Shown: one piece after another, positions 1 to 8,527 of the stretch | Position numbering within the stretch: the stretch's first letter is position 1 | Layout: each line of letters opens with the position of its first letter | From: Finegoldia magna_J | GTDB taxonomy: Bacteria; Bacillota; Clostridia; Tissierellales; Peptoniphilaceae | Direction: 5' to 3' | NCBI RefSeq assembly: GCF_002243175.1 | Contig: NZ_NDYF01000010.1 | Span: 1-64,000 of the forward strand | DNA length: 64,000 nt | Position numbers and translations under genes: made by a program | Notes under the pieces: generated by a model | What the model was told of the DNA's origin: nothing | Seen by the model: only the letters and a program-made list of their open reading frames with translations | Databases searched by the model: none

Positions 1-61
1 TCAGGCGTAACTATTTTATCATAGGAGGTTGTATTTTGCTTGAAGCTAAAGCTAATGTCTT

Positions 62-86
62 CCACCTGCATAGCAGGTGGTTTTTT
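62..86 (+). terminator. Rho-independent terminator of an unseen upstream plus-strand unit
   Basis: A perfect 8-bp stem, CCACCTGC (62-69) with GCAGGTGG (73-80), closes a 3-base loop and is followed by six T (81-86). It ends a plus-strand transcript that starts before the window. The bases before it (1-61) have no convincing gene: frame 1 stops at 22-24. Hairpins of this shape with a T-run also occur at the right ends of IS200/IS605-type elements, so this may be an element end rather than an ordinary gene terminator. Confidence 0.75.
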
Positions 87-126
87 ATTTCGCTCACTTC
101 GTTCGCTCAACACACTTAAGTGTACA

Positions 127-156
127 AATAAAAAAAGATTCCTATAAGGAATCTTT
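127..156 (-). terminator. Terminator of rpsU
   Basis: The inverted repeat AAAGATTCC (134-142) and GGAATCTTT (148-156) has a 5-base loop. On the minus strand it is followed by a T-rich run (complement of 127-133). It lies 18 bases past the rpsU stop and closes the hrcA-to-rpsU gene run. Confidence 0.8.
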
Positions 157-174
157 GATTAAATATCAATTTCA

Positions 175-354
175 TTAGAAATTTCTTTTTTTTCTTTTAG
201 CTGCTTCAGATTTTTTCTTTTTCTTTACGCTAGGCTTTTCATAATGTTCTCTTTTTCTATATTCAGATAAAACTCCAGATCTAGCACATTGTCTTTTAAA
301 TCTTTTTATAGCATTATCTAATGATTCGTTTTCTCCTACTTTAATTTCTGACAT
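175..354 (-). CDS. rpsU: Small ribosomal subunit protein S21
   Basis: This short gene encodes 59 residues, beginning MSEIKVGENESLDNAIKRF and ending in a very basic tail rich in Lys and Arg (about residues 43-58). S21 sits on the 30S subunit near the 3' end of 16S rRNA and helps initiation. The N-terminal V-x-E-N-E-S-x-(D/E)-x-A-(I/L)-(K/R)-R-F/(K) pattern and length are typical of the family. The ATG follows a strong purine-rich ribosome site (GAGGGGAGGG on the minus strand). It is last in the dnaK-side operon but also has its own promoter at 415-443. Neighbourhood with mtaB and the HIT gene is common in Clostridia. Confidence 0.95.
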   Translation of the reverse strand: MSEIKVGENESLDNAIKRFKRQCARSGVLSEYRKREHYEKPSVKKKKKSEAAKRKKRNF

Positions 355-382
355 GGTTTCCCTCCCCTCTTTATTGCAAGAA

Positions 383-398
383 TGCTCACAAAAGAGCA
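383..398 (-). other. Small hairpin in the rpsU leader
   Basis: A 5-bp inverted repeat, TGCTC and GAGCA, with a 6-base loop lies in the 5' leader between the rpsU promoter and its ribosome site. It is short and could be chance. A role in translational control of S21 is only a possibility. Confidence 0.25.
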
Positions 399-414
399 GA
401 ATTTATACCAAAAT

Positions 415-443
415 AGTATAACACAATTCTAATAAAATAACAA
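415..443 (-). promoter_or_regulatory. Sigma-70 promoter for rpsU
   Basis: On the minus strand TTGTTA (443-438) and TATACT (420-415) are separated by exactly 17 bases. It lies between the HIT gene and rpsU, so rpsU can be expressed apart from the heat-shock operon. Confidence 0.6.
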
Positions 444-448
444 TATTT

Positions 449-784
449 TTATGGCCAGCTAAGTTTTTTCTTGCCTAACACGTGAAAATGCATGTGATGT
501 ACTGTTTGTCCACCATCTTCTCCACAGTTATTTACTATTCTATAGCCAGACTTATCAATATCGAACTCTTTTGCTAGTTTTGCAATTACTTCAAATATAT
601 GAGCAACTATTTGTGAATTTGATTCATCAATATCATTAGCACCAGAAATATGTTCTTTAGGAATAACTAAAAAATGTACTGGAGTAACAGGATTGATGTC
701 GTGAAAAGCGTATACCAAATCATCCTCATATATTTTTTTAGAAGGTATTTCTCCATTAACTATTTTACAAAATACACAGTCCAT
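449..784 (-). CDS. HIT-family nucleotide hydrolase (HinT-like)
   Basis: The gene encodes a 111-residue histidine triad protein. The hallmark H-x-H-x-H motif is seen near the C-terminus as HHMHFHVLG (about residues 96-104). An N-terminal CxxC pair (C3, C6) is typical of bacterial HinT proteins. The family hydrolyses purine nucleoside phosphoramidates and aminoacyl-adenylates in the cytoplasm; the in vivo substrate here is unknown. The length is normal. It lies 46 bases downstream of mtaB on the same strand, matching the usual clostridial order mtaB-HIT-rpsU. The start ATG follows a purine-rich GGAGGCGAG site. Confidence 0.9.
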   Translation of the reverse strand: MDCVFCKIVNGEIPSKKIYEDDLVYAFHDINPVTPVHFLVIPKEHISGANDIDESNSQIVAHIFEVIAKLAKEFDIDKSGYRIVNNCGEDGGQTVHHMHFHVLGKKKLSWP

Positions 785-830
785 GACTCGCCTCCGGTGT
801 TATTATACCAAAAAATATTTAACTTTTCAA

Positions 831-2123
831 TTATTCACACACAAGTTCTTCATTTTCTCTTCTATTGCATACAACGTCTATTATTTTATTAGAAAGATTT
901 GGATTATATTCTCTTTTTACTCTTATATAATTTGTTGTATATCCTTTAATATATCCATCATCATTTTTTGATTCAAACAATACTTTTATTGGTTGATTTA
1001 ACATATTATCTAAAAATTTGTCTGTATAATATTTTGATTTTTCTATTAGTAGTTTACTTCTCTCTTTTTTTACAACTCCAGATACTTGATTTTTCATTTT
1101 ACTAGCTACAGTTCCTTTTCTGTTAGAATATTTAAACACATGTATTTTTGAAAATTGAATCTTATCAACGAAACTCAATGTTTGTTCGAAGTCTTCATCA
1201 GTTTCTCCAGGGAAACCAACTATTATATCTGTAGTAATAGCAGCATTTGGATAATATTCTCTTATTAAATTTATAGTTTTCTCATACAAATCTGTATCAT
1301 ATTTTCTATTCATAGATTCAAGTATTGAATCAGAACCGCTTTGCAAAGATAGATGGAAATGATCACAAAATTGTTCTACTTTACTTAATCTATCTAAAAA
1401 TTGCTTGTCTACAATTCTTGGCTCTAATGAGCTCAATCTTATTCTCTTTATTTTATCAATTTGTCCGATATCTTCTATTACATCAATCAAACCAATATCA
1501 TTATTATCTAAGTCTTTTCCGTATGATGCTACATGGATACCAGTCAGTACAATTTCTTTGAAACCATTATCTGCTAATCTTTTTGCTTCTAAAACAATAT
1601 CTCTAATATTTCTAGAACGTATAGGTCCTCTCGCGTAAGGAATTATACAGTACGAACAAAATTGACTACAACCTTCTTGAATTTTAATATAAGCTCTTGT
1701 CATAGAATGTTCTGTATTTATAGTTAATTCTTCAAATTCTCTATTTTTACCTATATTTTCGACCTTGTTTATAATTTTATTAGATGATTGTGCTAGTTCA
1801 CATAATTCTACGATTTCTTTTCGGTATTTTGTTCCGAGTATTACATTTACACCTTCAATATTTTCTATTTCATCAGGACTAACTTGAGAGTAACAACCTA
1901 CAACAGCAATTATTGCATCACTGTTTTCAGATCTAATCTTAGATATTTGTTGTCGACTTTTTCTATCGGACAAATTTGTAACGGTACATGTATTAAGCAC
2001 AAAAACATCACAATTATAGTCTTCAGTAATTTCATAACCATTTTTTACAAATAATTCAGCCATAGCCTCTGTTTCGTATTGATTAACTTTACAACCTAAT
2101 GTTGAAAATTTTACTTTTTTCAT
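831..2123 (-). CDS. mtaB: tRNA t6A37 methylthiotransferase MtaB
   Basis: This 430-residue radical-SAM enzyme converts t6A at position 37 of ANN-decoding tRNAs to ms2t6A. The N-terminal methylthiotransferase domain carries the three cluster cysteines C11, C46 and C77. The radical-SAM motif CxxxCxxC is C152, C156, C159 (CSQFCSYC). A TRAM-like RNA-binding segment occupies about the last 65 residues. The opening motif (STLGCKVNQYE) and length separate it from MiaB and RimO. Its ATG shares one base with the rsmE stop (TAATG), suggesting translational coupling within the hrcA-dnaK-prmA-rsmE operon. Confidence 0.93.
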   Translation of the reverse strand: MKKVKFSTLGCKVNQYETEAMAELFVKNGYEITEDYNCDVFVLNTCTVTNLSDRKSRQQISKIRSENSDAIIAVVGCYSQVSPDEIENIEGVNVILGTKYRKEIVELCELAQSSNKIINKVENIGKNREFEELTINTEHSMTRAYIKIQEGCSQFCSYCIIPYARGPIRSRNIRDIVLEAKRLADNGFKEIVLTGIHVASYGKDLDNNDIGLIDVIEDIGQIDKIKRIRLSSLEPRIVDKQFLDRLSKVEQFCDHFHLSLQSGSDSILESMNRKYDTDLYEKTINLIREYYPNAAITTDIIVGFPGETDEDFEQTLSFVDKIQFSKIHVFKYSNRKGTVASKMKNQVSGVVKKERSKLLIEKSKYYTDKFLDNMLNQPIKVLFESKNDDGYIKGYTTNYIRVKREYNPNLSNKIIDVVCNRRENEELVCE

Positions 2124-2848
2124 TATTTTATATCTCCTAATTCATATTGAATAATACTCAAAGCACAAATTGGAGCTGTATCTGCGCGTAAAATTCTGTT
2201 TCCCAATGAAACTGATTTAAATCCTTTTGACTTTAAAACTTGTAAATTTTCATCAGATAATCCGCCTTCTGGTCCAATGAAAATATTAATATCTTTGTTA
2301 TTTGAATTAGTTAACAAAGATTGGAAACTTTCAGTTTCATTTTCATAGAATACTAAATTTAAACAATTATTTTGAGTTGAAACTTTATTGATATTAATTA
2401 GTCCTTCAATTTCAGGGATAAATGTTCTCTTTGACTGTTTGGACGATTCTAGTGCTATTTTTTCAAATCTATTCTTTTTCTTAATCCACTTTTTTTCGTC
2501 TAATTTGACAACAGTTCGTTCTGTTTTTACAAATACGATTCTGTTTACTCCCAATTCAGTGGCTTTTTGTATGATATACTCATTTTTATCTGATTTAAGG
2601 ATACATTGATACAAAGTAATGTTCAGAGGAGATTCATATTGAATGTTATCTTCATCTATTATTTTACAAATTATTTCATTGGGAGTAATATCTTCAATTT
2701 CAGTTACAAAAGTTGTATCTCCAATTACTTGATGAATCAAATCACCTTTTGTAAGTCTTAAAGAATTTTTGATATGATTATAATCTTCGCCTTTTATAAT
2801 AATTTTATCATCTATCTTATCTTCGGGATTTCGAAAAGTCCTATACAT
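2123..2848 (-). CDS. rsmE: 16S rRNA m3U1498 methyltransferase RsmE
   Basis: The gene encodes a 241-residue SPOUT-class methyltransferase acting on U1498 of 16S rRNA. An N-terminal PUA-like domain (about 1-70) precedes a knotted SAM-binding domain with FIGPEGG (near residue 190) and the family signature LGNRILRADTA close to the C-terminus. It overlaps the upstream prmA gene by 8 bases and the downstream mtaB gene by one. This prmA-rsmE pairing next to dnaJ is a conserved Firmicutes arrangement. Confidence 0.94.
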   Translation of the reverse strand: MYRTFRNPEDKIDDKIIIKGEDYNHIKNSLRLTKGDLIHQVIGDTTFVTEIEDITPNEIICKIIDEDNIQYESPLNITLYQCILKSDKNEYIIQKATELGVNRIVFVKTERTVVKLDEKKWIKKKNRFEKIALESSKQSKRTFIPEIEGLININKVSTQNNCLNLVFYENETESFQSLLTNSNNKDINIFIGPEGGLSDENLQVLKSKGFKSVSLGNRILRADTAPICALSIIQYELGDIK

Positions 2849-3764
2849 TTTTAAACCTACTTATTACGCTAATCCATTCACCTTTTTCAGATATTTCTAC
2901 AATTTCAAGGTTATTTTTTTCTAAAATATTTACAATGTTATCTCTTTGAGAATTGATCAATCCTGAGCAAATGAAAATGCCATCTTTTTCTAATGCTTTT
3001 GGCAAATCTGGAATTAAAATGTCTAACACGTTTAATAAAATATTAGCTATTACTACATCGTATTTTTTATCAACTTTATCTAATAGAGAGCCTTCTACAG
3101 CTTTGATATTAGATATTTTATTCAGTTGTGCATTATCTAATGTTGCTTCTACAGCTAATGGGTCAATATCTGTAGCAAAAACTTCTTTAGCACCTAATTT
3201 TGAAGAAGCTACAGAAAGTATTCCTGATCCACAACCAATGTCTAAAACACTCTTATTTTCTAGTTGCAGCTGTTGAAGTTGTTCAATGCATAAGTTTGTT
3301 GTTTCGTGGAGTCCTGTACCAAATGCCATTCCTGGATTAATTTCTAACACGGTGTGATCAGTTTCATCTATTTCAATCCAGCTAGGTTTTATAAGAATAT
3401 TGCCAATATAAAATGGTTCGTAATACTTTTTCCATTCATTAGCCCAGTCCAAATCTTCAATTTCTTTGTTCTTACTAATTTGAACATCTATCTTGTTATT
3501 GATAGAGAATTCATTAATTTTTGCTTCAAATTCTTCATAATTTACTTTATCATCTTCGTAAAAAGCTTTAATGATGACATTATCATGTGGTGTAAAATCT
3601 TCGTCGTCTATAACCACCCAATAAGGTTGATTTTTCTTGAAATCTAAAACATCTTGATAATCATCTATTTGCAAATTTTCTATTCCTAGATCATATAGTA
3701 TAGAACTTATGATTTCGTCATATCCTTTTGGACATTTAATATCAAAGCTTAGCCATTTTTCCAT
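2841..3764 (-). CDS. prmA: Ribosomal protein L11 methyltransferase PrmA
   Basis: This 307-residue SAM-dependent enzyme trimethylates ribosomal protein L11. The N-terminal substrate-recognition part is followed by the family motif NPGMAFGTGLHETT (about residues 143-156). Next comes the Rossmann SAM site VLDIGCGSGILS (about 174-185), and then the NILLN motif. Its ATG overlaps the dnaJ stop by one base and its end overlaps rsmE by 8 bases. Length is normal for Gram-positive PrmA. Confidence 0.95.
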   Translation of the reverse strand: MEKWLSFDIKCPKGYDEIISSILYDLGIENLQIDDYQDVLDFKKNQPYWVVIDDEDFTPHDNVIIKAFYEDDKVNYEEFEAKINEFSINNKIDVQISKNKEIEDLDWANEWKKYYEPFYIGNILIKPSWIEIDETDHTVLEINPGMAFGTGLHETTNLCIEQLQQLQLENKSVLDIGCGSGILSVASSKLGAKEVFATDIDPLAVEATLDNAQLNKISNIKAVEGSLLDKVDKKYDVVIANILLNVLDILIPDLPKALEKDGIFICSGLINSQRDNIVNILEKNNLEIVEISEKGEWISVISRFKNV

Positions 3765-4882
3765 TATTCAAACATATCCTTTATTTTATCAAATATTGAT
3801 TTCTTTTCATTTACATTTAATTCTTGATTCATACTTTCTGAAAATTCAATCAATTTTTCTTTTTGATCTTTATTTATTTTTTTAGGAACAATGATCTTAA
3901 CAGTAAATAAGATGTCTCCTCTTGTATTAGAATTTAAATACGGAACCCCTTTTGATTTAAGTTTAAATGTTGTATTTGGTTGAGTTCCTTCTGGAAGTTC
4001 AAATTCTTCTATGCCATCTAAAGTTGGAACTTCAATTTTTGAACCAAGCACAGCCTGAGCATATGTGATAGGCATATCAAAAACAATATCATTATTAATT
4101 CTTCTGAAAAATTCATGTTCTCTAATCTTTATGATAACATATAAATCGCCTGGATTACCATTATTTTCGCCATCATTACCTTCACCCTTTACACTCATGA
4201 TAGCTCCATTGTTTATTCCTTTAGGTATAGTAATGTTTATTGTTTTTCTTTGAACTTCGTATCCTTTACCTTTACAATTTTCACATTTTTCATCGATTAC
4301 ATAGCCTTCTCCATGACATTTATCACATTCAGATTGTTGTGTAAAAATTCCAAAAGGTGTTCTTTTAGTATCGTTTATGATTCCAGTACCATTACATTTA
4401 TCGCATTTTCTCTTTTCTGTTCCTGGCTTTGCTCCATCGCCGTTACAAACATGACATTTTACCTTTTTCTTATATGAAATTTCTTTTTTGGTACCGTTAA
4501 TTGAATCTTCAAAATCTATTTCCAGTTCAACTTGAATATTAGAGCCTTTTCTAGGGGCATTTGGATTTCTAGAATATGATCTAGAACTAAAACCACCAAA
4601 TATATCACCGAAAAAATCACCAAATATATCAGAGATATCTGAGAATCCTCCACCTGATCCTTGATCAAATATTCTATCTCCGTACATATCGTATTTTTTT
4701 CTTTTTTCTTTATCGCCTAAAACCTCATATGCTCCGTTAATTTCTTTAAATTTATTTTCAGCTTCAGGATCACCACTGTTTATATCTGGATGATATTTTT
4801 TAGCTAATTTTCTATATGATTTTTTTATTTCTTCTTGAGTTGCGTTTTCATTAACCTCAAGTATTTCGTACAAATTTTTCAT
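3764..4882 (-). CDS. dnaJ: Chaperone protein DnaJ (Hsp40)
   Basis: This 372-residue co-chaperone stimulates the DnaK ATPase and delivers unfolded clients. The J domain (1-70) has the essential HPD triad at residues 31-33. A Gly/Phe-rich linker (about 74-110) follows. The zinc centre (about 140-215) has all four CxxCxGxG repeats (CHVCNGDG, CDKCNGTG, CDKCHGEG, CENCKGKG), then the substrate-binding C-terminal domains. It lies 97 bases downstream of dnaK, separated by a hairpin that may lower its expression relative to DnaK. Confidence 0.97.
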   Translation of the reverse strand: MKNLYEILEVNENATQEEIKKSYRKLAKKYHPDINSGDPEAENKFKEINGAYEVLGDKEKRKKYDMYGDRIFDQGSGGGFSDISDIFGDFFGDIFGGFSSRSYSRNPNAPRKGSNIQVELEIDFEDSINGTKKEISYKKKVKCHVCNGDGAKPGTEKRKCDKCNGTGIINDTKRTPFGIFTQQSECDKCHGEGYVIDEKCENCKGKGYEVQRKTINITIPKGINNGAIMSVKGEGNDGENNGNPGDLYVIIKIREHEFFRRINNDIVFDMPITYAQAVLGSKIEVPTLDGIEEFELPEGTQPNTTFKLKSKGVPYLNSNTRGDILFTVKIIVPKKINKDQKEKLIEFSESMNQELNVNEKKSIFDKIKDMFE

Positions 4883-4929
4883 TATTCACCATCCTAATCT
4901 ACTGACTTTTCTATTTTACTAAAAGATAC

Positions 4930-4965
4930 AAAAAAATCAAGGGGTAAGAATTTTACCCCTTTTTA
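4930..4965 (-). terminator. Hairpin between dnaK and dnaJ, likely partial terminator
   Basis: A perfect 9-bp stem, AAGGGGTAA (4939-4947) with TTACCCCTT (4953-4961), has a 5-base loop. On the minus strand it is followed by GATTTTTTTG. It lies just past the dnaK stop. Because dnaJ and prmA continue on the same strand with no obvious promoter, it probably attenuates rather than ends transcription, or stabilises the dnaK message. Confidence 0.65.
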
Positions 4966-4979
4966 AGATTTTTTAGTTA

Positions 4980-6806
4980 TTATTTATTTTCGTCATCATC
5001 TACAACTTCATAATCAGCATCTACAACATCATCATCTTTTTTAGATTCTTGTGAAGCTCCTGGTTGTTGAGCTGTGTTTTCATATAGTTTAGAACTTAAT
5101 TTGTACATTTCTTGAGTTAATTCATCTGTTTTTGCTTTAATATCGTTGTTATCTCCTGAGTCTAGGATTGATTTTAAAGCTTCTACTTTTGAATTGATAT
5201 CAGATCTTTCGGATTCTGAAACTTTGTCGCCTAAGTCTTTGATTGTCTTTTCAACTTGGTAAATTACAGATTCAGCGTTATTCTTTGTTTCAATAGTTTC
5301 TTTTTTATTTTTATCTTCTTCAGCGTACTTACTTGCTTCGTCAACTTTTCTCTTGATTTCTTCATCACTCATTTTAGTTGAAGAAGTAATTGTCATAGCT
5401 TGTTGTTTTCCAGATCCTAAATCTTTAGCACTTACATTTACAATACCATTCGCATCGATATCAAATGTTACTTCAATTTGAGGTACTCCTCTTGGGGCTG
5501 CAGGAATTTCAGTTAAGTTGAATTGTCCTAACAATGTATTGTCAGCTGCCATTTCTCTTTCGCCTTGTAGCACTTTGATTTCCACGGATGTTTGACCATC
5601 AGCTGCTGTTGTAAATACTTGAGATTTTTTAGTTGGGATTGTAGTGTTTCTTTCGATTAATTTTGTACATACTCCACCTAAAGTTTCGATACCTAATGAT
5701 AGAGGTGTAACATCAAGTAACAATAAATCTTTTACTTCACCAGTTAATACACCACCTTGTAATGCTGCACCAATAGCAACACATTCATCTGGGTTAATAT
5801 CTTTTTGTGGATTTTTACCTATTAATTTTTTTACAGCTTCTTGAACAGCTGGAATTCTTGTAGAACCACCAACTAATAATACTTTTTCTATATCATTGTG
5901 ACTTAATCCAGCATCTTCTAGTGCTTGTCTTACTGGTTTTAAAGACTCCTCAACTAAGTCAGATGTTAATTCATCAAATTTGGATCTTGTGATATCCATG
6001 TTTAAGTGAACTGGAGTTCCATTTACTGCAGAAATAAATGGTAAGTTAACATTAGTAGAAACTCTTGTAGATAATTCTTTCTTAGCGTTTTCTGCTGCAT
6101 CTTTAAGTCTTTGTTTTGAAGTAGCATCTTTTCTTAAATCTACACCATTTTGTTTCATGAATTCATCTGCAAGATAGTTTAATAATTTTTCGTCAAAATC
6201 ATCTCCACCTAGTCTATTGTTACCACGTGTAGCTAATACTTCGAATACACCATCTCCAACTTCAAGGATTGAAACGTCGAATGTACCACCACCTAAGTCA
6301 TAAACCATAACTTTGTGTTGATCAGTTTCTTTATCAATACCATAAGCCAATGCAGCTGCTGTTGGTTCGTTGATTATTCTTTTTACGTTTAATCCAGCAA
6401 TCTTACCAGCGTTTTTTGTTGCTTGTCTTTGAGAGTCTGTAAAGTAAGCTGGGACAGTAATTACTGCTTCTGTAACTTCTTCTCCTAAATAACTTTCAGT
6501 GTCAGCTTTTAATTTTTGCAAAATCATTGCTGAAATTTCTTCTGGAGAATAATCTTTACCATCAATGTTTACTTTGTATTCAGTACCCATTTCTCTTTTA
6601 ATTGATGTGATTGTTCTGTCTGGGTTTGTGATTGCTTGTCTTTTTGCTGTTTCACCAACTAATCTTTCACCATCTTTAGTGAATGCTACGATTGATGGAG
6701 TAGTTCTATTACCTTCTGAGTTTGGAACTATAACTGATTCTCCACCTTCCATAACTGCTACTGCTGAATTTGTTGTACCTAAATCAATACCTATTACTTT
6801 ACTCAT
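4980..6806 (-). CDS. dnaK: Chaperone protein DnaK (Hsp70)
   Basis: The gene encodes a 608-residue ATP-dependent chaperone. The nucleotide-binding domain opens with IGIDLGTTNSAVAV, contains VYDLGGGTFDVS and the GGSTRIPAV motif, and leads through the linker DLLLLDVTPLSLGIE to the substrate-binding domain. The helical lid ends in an acidic tail DADYEVVDDDENK, typical of bacterial DnaK. It follows grpE by 42 bases with a good AGGAGG site. Expression is expected from the CIRCE-controlled promoter upstream of hrcA; no second CIRCE was seen here. Confidence 0.98.
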   Translation of the reverse strand: MSKVIGIDLGTTNSAVAVMEGGESVIVPNSEGNRTTPSIVAFTKDGERLVGETAKRQAITNPDRTITSIKREMGTEYKVNIDGKDYSPEEISAMILQKLKADTESYLGEEVTEAVITVPAYFTDSQRQATKNAGKIAGLNVKRIINEPTAAALAYGIDKETDQHKVMVYDLGGGTFDVSILEVGDGVFEVLATRGNNRLGGDDFDEKLLNYLADEFMKQNGVDLRKDATSKQRLKDAAENAKKELSTRVSTNVNLPFISAVNGTPVHLNMDITRSKFDELTSDLVEESLKPVRQALEDAGLSHNDIEKVLLVGGSTRIPAVQEAVKKLIGKNPQKDINPDECVAIGAALQGGVLTGEVKDLLLLDVTPLSLGIETLGGVCTKLIERNTTIPTKKSQVFTTAADGQTSVEIKVLQGEREMAADNTLLGQFNLTEIPAAPRGVPQIEVTFDIDANGIVNVSAKDLGSGKQQAMTITSSTKMSDEEIKRKVDEASKYAEEDKNKKETIETKNNAESVIYQVEKTIKDLGDKVSESERSDINSKVEALKSILDSGDNNDIKAKTDELTQEMYKLSSKLYENTAQQPGASQESKKDDDVVDADYEVVDDDENK

Positions 6807-6848
6807 TATAAAATCCTCCTTTTAGATTTTTATCTATATTTAAAATTC

Positions 6849-7409
6849 TTATTTACTAACTTTGACCATTGCAGGTCTGATGCATTTGTTATTTAAAATA
6901 TAACCTTTTTGAAATACTTCTAATATCATATCTGAACCCTTATCACTATCTTCAGTAATAACTGCATGATGGTAATTTGGATCAAATTTATCTGAACAAT
7001 CTACTTCTTCCAACCCGAAATCTTTTAGTGATAGTAGAAGGTTGTCTCTAATTAATTCAACACCACTAGAAAACTCATCTTTTTCTTCTTTACTATCAAT
7101 AGCTCTGTCTAAATCATCTATTATAGGTAGAATTTTCAAAATTAAAGATTCGTTGGCTAATTCAATAGACTGTTGTCTTTCTCTATTTGTTCTATTCTTA
7201 TAATTAATAAAATCCGCTTGTAATCTTTTTAAAGAGTCTTTTAAATCCTCTATTTCAGTATTTACAACTTCATCATTATCCTTATCAACTTCTTCTTTTA
7301 TTGACTCATTTTCATTTTTATTTAAATCTTCTTTTTCCAAGTTTTTATCTTCGTTTTTTAACTCTTCAGAAGATTGACTTTGTTTCAAATTTTCTTCATT
7401 ATCTTTCAT
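6849..7409 (-). CDS. grpE: Nucleotide exchange factor GrpE
   Basis: This 186-residue protein releases ADP from DnaK. The first 60 residues are highly charged (Glu, Asn, Lys, Asp), probably disordered, and run into a long coiled-coil (about 48-110). The C-terminal beta domain has the family pattern HHAVITE...EVFQKGYILN...RPAMVKVSK. Its start overlaps the hrcA stop by 11 bases, so translation is probably coupled. Order hrcA-grpE-dnaK-dnaJ is the standard Firmicutes heat-shock operon. Confidence 0.95.
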   Translation of the reverse strand: MKDNEENLKQSQSSEELKNEDKNLEKEDLNKNENESIKEEVDKDNDEVVNTEIEDLKDSLKRLQADFINYKNRTNRERQQSIELANESLILKILPIIDDLDRAIDSKEEKDEFSSGVELIRDNLLLSLKDFGLEEVDCSDKFDPNYHHAVITEDSDKGSDMILEVFQKGYILNNKCIRPAMVKVSK

Positions 7410-8445
7410 AATAATCCCCCCTAATAATTAATCCATTAATTCTTCTAGATAATTTAAACATAGCTTCTATCGAAAGCTCATAATTCATTCTCATAGGAGC
7501 AACAATAGCTATAACACCTATGTTATTTTTATTGAAGAAATAAGAACTCTTAATGATTGTGTTTTCAACAAGTGATTGTTCATTATTTTCATTTCCTACT
7601 TTAATGTCCAAGAAATTATCTGAAGAATTCAAAATATTCACTATTTTGTCTTTGTCTTCAAGGTATTCTATTATGCTTTTGACTTTGTCTAAGTCACTGT
7701 ATTCACTATATTTGAAAATATTTGATAAACCTTCAACAGATACATACATTGAAGATAACTTATCTTTTTCATTTTCAATAATATCGGTAATTGCACCTTT
7801 AAAAAGATCATTATATTTATATTTTGAAGAAAATTCGTCTAAATTATCATAAACTTCATTTAGATTTTTCCCTAAAAAAAGTTTCTTCAATAGAAAATTA
7901 ATCTTAATTAATTCATTTGGCTCTATGACTTGTTCTGATGAAATCACAGTATGATTTAAATCACCAGAATCATATAACGTTAATAAAACATAATTATATT
8001 CGCTAATTGGAAGTAACTCTATGTGAGATAAATGCATCCTATCTGATTTTTTTAACATAGAAATAACTGGATACTGAGTTATCTCAGAAATGAATTGAGA
8101 AGAAGATTTAATTAATTTCTCTGGTTCAACAATTCTTTCATAGGGTTTTCTTATAGACATTAATGAAGAACTAGAATCGTCAGTTTTATAGAGTTTGTCT
8201 AGGATATAATCCACATATAATCTGAAAGCTTTTTGAGATGGAATTCTTCCTGATGAAATATGAGATTGTACTAAATATCCTAAATCTCCTAAATCGCTCA
8301 TCTCATTTCTGATAGTAGCTGGACTGAATCCTATATTATAATTCTTTGATAAAACTCGAGATCCAATTGGCTGAGCAGTCTTTATATAATTGTCTATAGT
8401 CGCGAGTAAGATATTAAATTTTCTTTGTGTTAAATTTTCATTCAA
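7399..8445 (-). CDS. hrcA: Heat-inducible transcription repressor HrcA
   Basis: The gene encodes a 348-residue repressor that binds CIRCE operators and is kept active by chaperonin. The N-terminal winged-helix domain (about 1-85) shows the family motifs PIGSRVLSKNY, SPATIRNEMSDL and GYLVQSHISSGRIPS. A GAF-like domain follows, ending with GVIAIVAPMRMNY...A. It is first in the heat-shock operon; the CIRCE-like site at 8465-8491 lies in its own leader, so it is very likely autoregulated. Confidence 0.96.
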   Translation of the reverse strand: MNENLTQRKFNILLATIDNYIKTAQPIGSRVLSKNYNIGFSPATIRNEMSDLGDLGYLVQSHISSGRIPSQKAFRLYVDYILDKLYKTDDSSSSLMSIRKPYERIVEPEKLIKSSSQFISEITQYPVISMLKKSDRMHLSHIELLPISEYNYVLLTLYDSGDLNHTVISSEQVIEPNELIKINFLLKKLFLGKNLNEVYDNLDEFSSKYKYNDLFKGAITDIIENEKDKLSSMYVSVEGLSNIFKYSEYSDLDKVKSIIEYLEDKDKIVNILNSSDNFLDIKVGNENNEQSLVENTIIKSSYFFNKNNIGVIAIVAPMRMNYELSIEAMFKLSRRINGLIIRGDYYER

Positions 8446-8464
8446 GACCTCACCTCTTTTTTTG

Positions 8465-8491
8465 TTAGCAACCTATTACCTTGAGTGATAA
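8465..8491 (-). promoter_or_regulatory. CIRCE-like HrcA operator
   Basis: The 27-base element is TTAGCAACC (8465-8473), a 9-base spacer, then GAGTGATAA (8483-8491). The known CIRCE consensus is TTAGCACTC-N9-GAGTGCTAA, so geometry is exact with three mismatches in one arm's inner half and one in the other. It lies 5 bases downstream of the -10 box of the hrcA promoter, where bound HrcA would block transcription. Confidence 0.88.
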
Positions 8492-8495
8492 TAAA

Positions 8496-8524
8496 ATTAT
8501 ACACTACGTTTTCTACTGTGTCAA
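8496..8524 (-). promoter_or_regulatory. Consensus sigma-70 promoter of the hrcA-dnaK operon
   Basis: On the minus strand TTGACA (8524-8519) and TATAAT (8501-8496) match the consensus perfectly with a 17-base spacer. The -35 box abuts the 3' end of hemW. With the CIRCE site just downstream, this is a classic repressor-controlled heat-shock promoter. Confidence 0.92.
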
Positions 8525-8527
8525 GTT

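Noticed and set aside
36..119. A 27-codon TTG-started frame behind AGGAGG at the left edge
   Set aside because: It runs through the terminator hairpin and T-run, uses an atypical start and resembles no protein; the hairpin explains the sequence better.
5640..5850. Other short plus-strand frames across dnaK, lepA, relA and valS
   Set aside because: All are antisense to strongly conserved genes, lack ribosome sites and show no recognisable domains.
6807..6848. Second CIRCE before dnaK
   Set aside because: No inverted repeat with the expected arms is present in this gap.
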